Below are positions 60,476 to 64,000 of a DNA stretch of 64,000 nt, piece by piece. The stretch is taken from positions 124,001 through 188,000 of the forward strand of contig JAFZQU010000019.1 of the NCBI GenBank assembly GCA_017620255.1, in the 5' to 3' direction. Below the pieces are notes generated by a model that was given only the letters and a program-made list of their open reading frames with translations, ran no database searches and was not told the origin of the DNA. The position numbers were made by a program, and so were the translations under genes. This stretch comes from Lachnospiraceae bacterium. Lineage in GTDB: Bacteria > Bacillota > Clostridia > Lachnospirales > Lachnospiraceae. The first letter of the stretch is position 1; the number at the start of each line of letters is the position of its first letter.

Positions 60476-61558
60476 TCAGTCCTTCTTCTTCCCGCGCATC
60501 CCGAGCACGCACCAGCGATAAACCGGGATCCGCGAGATCAGTGCGAACATGCCGTAACCTCCCGCGAAGCCGCAGATGCCGCTAAGAAGGTAGGCAACAA
60601 CAGGCGGCACCAGTCCCGGTTTTGCAAGGAAAAGAGCCACGCCCGAGATGAACAGTTCGTGGAAGATATAGAGTCCGAAACTGTGTGCGCCCATCCAGTG
60701 CGTGAACGTGTTTTCAAGATCAAGATACCTTGCGGCACCGCCAAGGATCGCAAGGCAGCCGAACCACCCGTATGTCGTAAAGAGCACGGTCTTATAGACA
60801 GGCGCATCCGCGTAATTTTGCCCGAAATACAGAACGCAAAACGCGATACCGAGTGCAACCGCAAGTCCCAGGAACAGAAGAAAATACCGCTTCACTTTTT
60901 CCATCACTTCGTCGTGTGAGAACACATAGTAACCTAAGAAAAACAGCAGCCCGTAGAACCCGAAACGGTAGCAGACAACGACCGGCGTATTTCCCACCTG
61001 CGCAAAAGCCCAGAGCGGAACAGCCATCAGAAGGAGCGCGATGAGCCCGGTCTTTCCACCGAGATTCCAGAGTTTCTCCTTTTCGATCTTACGGATGAGA
61101 AGCAGCAGGCCCGAAAAGATCCACAGCATCTGCATATACCACATGACGCCGATCCCGCCTGCGACCATGATGAAATAAAGCACGATCTTCGGTGTGCTTT
61201 GTGCAGTGGTTTCAAACGCGTCGGAGAGCGCCATGCTGATATAACCCTGTATAAAATGAAATACGAACAGGCCGATCGTGACCGGCACGAGTAATTTCAC
61301 CGTGCGGTTTTTAAAGAACTCCTTATCCGCATATTTCTGCAGGCTGTACCTGGCGCTGATGCCTGAAACCAGAAACAGCACCGGCAGCATCCAGGGATAG
61401 ACGATGTATAAGTAGAGGTCGTAGTACTGCACGTCAAGGTTTGTGATCTTCCCGAGGCCTCCCGAGACGCCCACGCCGTTATACATCCAGAATACGTGAT
61501 AGATAACGACCAGTACGACCGTCATCCATCTGATGTTGTCCAGATAATGTTTTCTCAT
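60476..61558 (-). CDS. acyltransferase 3 family membrane protein (OafA/YrhL type)
   Basis: A 360-aa membrane protein with about ten helices. The start Tyr-Leu-Asp-Asn-Ile-Arg-Trp and the His in VIYHVFWMY are family hallmarks, the His being the proposed catalytic residue; the Pro-Trp-x-x-Pro-Val-Leu-Phe-x-Val-Ser-Gly segment also fits. Such proteins transfer acetyl or similar groups to sugars of the envelope. It overlaps the alpha/beta hydrolase gene by 4 bp, so an acyl-transfer and a deacylation activity may be co-made. Confidence 0.87.
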   Translation of the reverse strand: MRKHYLDNIRWMTVVLVVIYHVFWMYNGVGVSGGLGKITNLDVQYYDLYLYIVYPWMLPVLFLVSGISARYSLQKYADKEFFKNRTVKLLVPVTIGLFVFHFIQGYISMALSDAFETTAQSTPKIVLYFIMVAGGIGVMWYMQMLWIFSGLLLLIRKIEKEKLWNLGGKTGLIALLLMAVPLWAFAQVGNTPVVVCYRFGFYGLLFFLGYYVFSHDEVMEKVKRYFLLFLGLAVALGIAFCVLYFGQNYADAPVYKTVLFTTYGWFGCLAILGGAARYLDLENTFTHWMGAHSFGLYIFHELFISGVALFLAKPGLVPPVVAYLLSGICGFAGGYGMFALISRIPVYRWCVLGMRGKKKD

Positions 61559-62394
61559 ATCTCTTCTATCACCTCCATTGCTTTTTTGAGTGTCTCTGAC
61601 CGTTCCGTATCAAGCAGGAACGAGCCGACGCAGTATAGGGAATGCGTATTCCATTTTTCCGTCACCTCGCTAAGCTTAGTCTCCATGCCAAATGACTCTG
61701 CCTTTTTGGCAAAATCAACCGCCTGCTCATAACCGACCAGCCCGTCATGTTTACTCTGGATGAGGAATACCTTCATGCCCGGCATCTCCGTCAGCATCCG
61801 GATCGGTTCACCCGTCTTCCAGACTTCCGGATCTTTGGTGCCGAACAGGCCTTTCAGCAGAGAGTTTAAGGACCCTGTCTGCGGTCTGTCAAAGCTCAAA
61901 GGTCCTGCCATCGAAAGCAGTCCCGCAAATTCGTTTTTTGCGATCCCGTATTTTTCTTTCCGTACCTCGTCAAAGCATAAGATCGCACCCAGGTGTGCAC
62001 CTGCCGAAGACCCGGACACCACGATCTTCTCATAGGTATATCCCTGCGCATTTAAAAAGCCGCGCAGTTTGTCGTAGCCCCGGAACACATCCTCGCTGAT
62101 CTCTTTGTAACGGTACTTCGGCGCCTTATGATAGCCGATCATCGCACAGTCGTATCCGCTCTGTGCGATCTTCTGTCCGATAAAGTAATGCTGCTTGGGC
62201 GAGTTGCTGTTCCAGCCGCCACCGTGCAGGTATATGACCAGTTTGTTCTGCTTCTTTTCGGGGGCTTTGAAAAAGAGAAAGTACTGGTCCTTATCTCCCC
62301 AGTGTTCCTCCACGGGTGTGATCTCCCGCTTCACACGCATAAGCGGAAGGATGACTTTTCCGTAACTTGTATATTCGCGGAAGGTATCATTCAT
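61555..62394 (-). CDS. alpha/beta hydrolase (HSL/carboxylesterase-like)
   Basis: A 279-aa cytoplasmic esterase-like protein. The oxyanion motif HGGGW (57-61) and the nucleophile elbow GSSAG (S130) are clear; a later Asp (in KHDGLVGYEQ) and His (Thr-His-Ser-Leu-Tyr) complete the triad. No signal peptide. Overlaps of 4 and 8 bp tie it to the acyltransferase and the CPBP protease genes. The substrate is unknown. Confidence 0.85.
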   Translation of the reverse strand: MNDTFREYTSYGKVILPLMRVKREITPVEEHWGDKDQYFLFFKAPEKKQNKLVIYLHGGGWNSNSPKQHYFIGQKIAQSGYDCAMIGYHKAPKYRYKEISEDVFRGYDKLRGFLNAQGYTYEKIVVSGSSAGAHLGAILCFDEVRKEKYGIAKNEFAGLLSMAGPLSFDRPQTGSLNSLLKGLFGTKDPEVWKTGEPIRMLTEMPGMKVFLIQSKHDGLVGYEQAVDFAKKAESFGMETKLSEVTEKWNTHSLYCVGSFLLDTERSETLKKAMEVIEEI

Positions 62395-63358
62395 AAAGGT
62401 CTGCCTCCTGTTCCTGCATCTGCTTCTTCAGTGCATTGCGCCTGATGAGATAGATCATGACAGGCACGTAGGCGATCAGGATCGCGAGCACCCGGATCAG
62501 GGAAACCCGGTCTGCAGGGGCCGTGTCCACAAGGAGCGCCGGTGTCGTCACAACACTCACTTCCTGCGTGACAATGACAAAGCAGAAGAAATTATTGAAA
62601 AAATGCACCACGATACCTGCTTCCATCCCGCCTGTCAGCTGGTTCAAGACAAACATCATGAAGCCCGCGATGAAGTAGACCGAAGCCGTCAGGACCATGT
62701 CCGTGCCGGAGAGGGTTTTGACTTCCGGGTTGTTCAGATGCAGCGCCATAAAAATGAACGTGCTTACGACTGCGACAAAGATGCCTTTTGGCAGTTTCGG
62801 GACCGTATTGCCGTAAAGGATGCGCACGGGCAGCGCGCGGAAAAAGATCTCTTCGGTCGTCGTCTGGATCCAGAGAAACAGGATGCAGAGCAGCGCGTGA
62901 ATGCATACGAGTTTCGGATCCTGCCCGGCAGGTTTTACCCAGGCGATCGTAAAGAACTGCGCGACGGTGAGTCCCAGGAGCCACAGCAGCGCGATCACCG
63001 CGGTCATCTTCCGGTCGACCTTCCGCCCTGCGCCAAAGAAAAACGCACGCAGGGATGTTTTGCAGAAGATACGCAGGAAGAGCCAGAAGAAAGCGAACAC
63101 GGCGGCAAAGACCGAGACCGATGTGAGCAGATCCTTCTCTGGCGCAAGGTAGTGTCCCTCCTGCAAAAAGGGAAGGGCCCCGACAAACCCGTACAGGAAT
63201 GCGCCGACCACGAAGCCCGCAACGAGCGACAGGAGCACTGTCAGGATCCACCGAGAGACCGGTGCCTCATTTTCCTTCCAACCTTTTTTATTCTTTTTCT
63301 CTTTTCCGTTGTCATCCGTTACCGGCATTTTCTGTTCCATTCCCTTATTACTCTCCAT
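62387..63358 (-). CDS. CPBP family intramembrane metalloprotease
   Basis: A 323-aa membrane protein with about eight helices. A charged N-terminus (about 1-35) leads into the membrane part. Three CPBP motifs are seen: E169-E170 with R174 (EEIFFRA), H207 (MALHLNN) and H252-x3-N256 (HFFNN). Members include prenyl-protein and bacteriocin-immunity peptidases; the natural substrate here is unknown. GAGGAGGG precedes the ATG. It is first of the three overlapping genes. Confidence 0.85.
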   Translation of the reverse strand: MESNKGMEQKMPVTDDNGKEKKNKKGWKENEAPVSRWILTVLLSLVAGFVVGAFLYGFVGALPFLQEGHYLAPEKDLLTSVSVFAAVFAFFWLFLRIFCKTSLRAFFFGAGRKVDRKMTAVIALLWLLGLTVAQFFTIAWVKPAGQDPKLVCIHALLCILFLWIQTTTEEIFFRALPVRILYGNTVPKLPKGIFVAVVSTFIFMALHLNNPEVKTLSGTDMVLTASVYFIAGFMMFVLNQLTGGMEAGIVVHFFNNFFCFVIVTQEVSVVTTPALLVDTAPADRVSLIRVLAILIAYVPVMIYLIRRNALKKQMQEQEADLYE

Positions 63359-63386
63359 GCGTAACCCTCCTCTGTTCCATCATGGT

Positions 63387-63414
63387 CCGCCATCGTCTTT
63401 ACGGCAGATGGCGG
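63387..63414 (+). terminator. hairpin with T tract between the DUF308-like and CPBP genes
   Basis: CCGCCATC (63387-63394) pairs with GATGGCGG (63407-63414), followed by GTTTTTT on the plus strand. The T tract has plus-strand polarity although both flanking genes are on the minus strand, so its function is uncertain. Confidence 0.4.
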
Positions 63415-63430
63415 GTTTTTTACCGTATAC

Positions 63431-63967
63431 CTACTGGATGTAGATGAAACTTCTCTTGCGCAGTGCCGAAACGATCCGGAATACGGCCGAATAGAACAGA
63501 CCGCTTGCATAGATCAGCACCGCCGTTGTCTGCTGTCTGATAAAGATGATGCAGAGGATCGCGAGACAGAAATCAAGCAGGCCGTGTGTGAGTTTCAGCT
63601 TATAGGACTCCGCCCCGATCCGCCTGCTCTCCAGTGCACGCAGCGTCCGCACCAGTCCCTGGAACGCGTGCAGGATGATCAGATAGAGCAGGATGTAATA
63701 GTGCGACACGTCGGTCAGGGCAAGTGCGATCGCGCCCATCTCAAACAGGATGATGCCCTTGTACAGGGACACCCTGCCGCCGACCATCTGCCTTGCCATG
63801 GTGAAATAAAACCACAGCGACCCGATCCCGGCAGCCGTGAACGAGATCCCGACGATCACGAGTATGACCGCCATGGAAGTATCCTTTGGTGCAAGCAGCA
63901 GCGACAGTGCCGCTAAGATCTGCAGGATCCCGAAACCTGTTTCTTTCACTCTCTGCATTCTCGTCAT
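63431..63967 (-). CDS. DUF308/HdeD-like small membrane protein
   Basis: A 178-aa membrane protein made of six hydrophobic helices arranged as repeated pairs, with the Gly-Ile-x-x-Ile-x-x-Gly-Ile-Ser pattern of the DUF308 (HdeD-like) family. Function in most bacteria is unknown; HdeD in E. coli relates to acid resistance. The upstream gene lies beyond the window end, where the last 33 bases contain nothing identifiable. A hairpin lies just downstream. Confidence 0.7.
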   Translation of the reverse strand: MTRMQRVKETGFGILQILAALSLLLAPKDTSMAVILVIVGISFTAAGIGSLWFYFTMARQMVGGRVSLYKGIILFEMGAIALALTDVSHYYILLYLIILHAFQGLVRTLRALESRRIGAESYKLKLTHGLLDFCLAILCIIFIRQQTTAVLIYASGLFYSAVFRIVSALRKRSFIYIQ

Positions 63968-64000
63968 TTTTTATCCTTCTTCCTTCTGCGCATGGGAATG

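Overview
The window looks like the chromosome of a low-GC-lineage Gram-positive (Firmicutes), most likely a member of Clostridia close to Lachnospiraceae, although base composition is moderate (around half G+C by eye). Pointers are strong AGGAGG-type ribosome binding sites, a CIRCE/HrcA-type clpB operator, a tig-clpP-clpX-lon-engB string, a NupOPQ/BmpA-like nucleoside uptake system, KtrAB, YugP-type metallopeptidase and DUF2225 genes, and a bacterial glutaminyl-tRNA synthetase. No rRNA, tRNA, CRISPR, integrase or phage structural genes are visible. This placement is an inference from gene content.

Layout. 1-6.9 kb: end of an unknown gene, then a divergent pair (glnS with a DUF2225 gene; a large protein with a cyclic-nucleotide-binding-like N-terminus) and a GT39-like membrane glycosyltransferase. 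6.95-7.48 kb: a non-coding interval with a periodic array of alternating CACGTAG/CTACGTG half-sites and a 3 x 31 bp tandem repeat. 7.5-15 kb: a PurF paralogue that lacks the glutaminase cysteine, converging on a four-gene operon (FapA-like protein, 65-aa protein, zinc-ribbon/TPR membrane protein, and a GH8-sugar-sensor-GGDEF fusion). 15-19 kb: a Cache-GGDEF gene co-directional with valS. 19-24.8 kb: an AT-richer insert-like stretch with a 1413-aa secreted LRR/papain-like/repeat protein and an Rpn-family nuclease. 24.9-28.3 kb: clpB under CIRCE control and a RelBE-type toxin-antitoxin pair. 28.4-40 kb: a hairpin cluster, an RNA methyltransferase, YugP peptidase, lipid kinase, a tandem SGNH protein, a DUF2298 membrane protein, a nuclease-helicase, MATE exporter and GNAT. 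40.05-40.55 kb: a second, longer copy of the half-site array. 40.6-43 kb: a Kv-type channel, a small membrane protein and a TetR regulator preceded by seven exact 13-bp repeats. 43-50.3 kb: nucleoside ABC transporter and KtrAB potassium uptake. 50.4-59 kb: a protein quality-control operon (tig, clpP, clpX, lon, engB) followed by two membrane transporters. 59-64 kb: another Cache-GGDEF protein and an operon of envelope enzymes.

Themes. Three GGDEF proteins occur, one of them cytoplasmic and fused to an oligoxylanase-type GH8 domain and a sugar-binding domain, suggesting that xylo-oligosaccharide metabolism is coupled to cyclic di-GMP. The most unusual DNA-level signal is the pair of intergenic arrays (6998-7226 and 40112-40535) in which 7-bp half-sites alternate orientation every 31-33 bp (about three helical turns) within a 64-bp unit. 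I know of no described element that matches them exactly. They could be phased protein-binding sites, a nucleoid or segregation element, or a hairpin RNA; the sequence alone does not decide.
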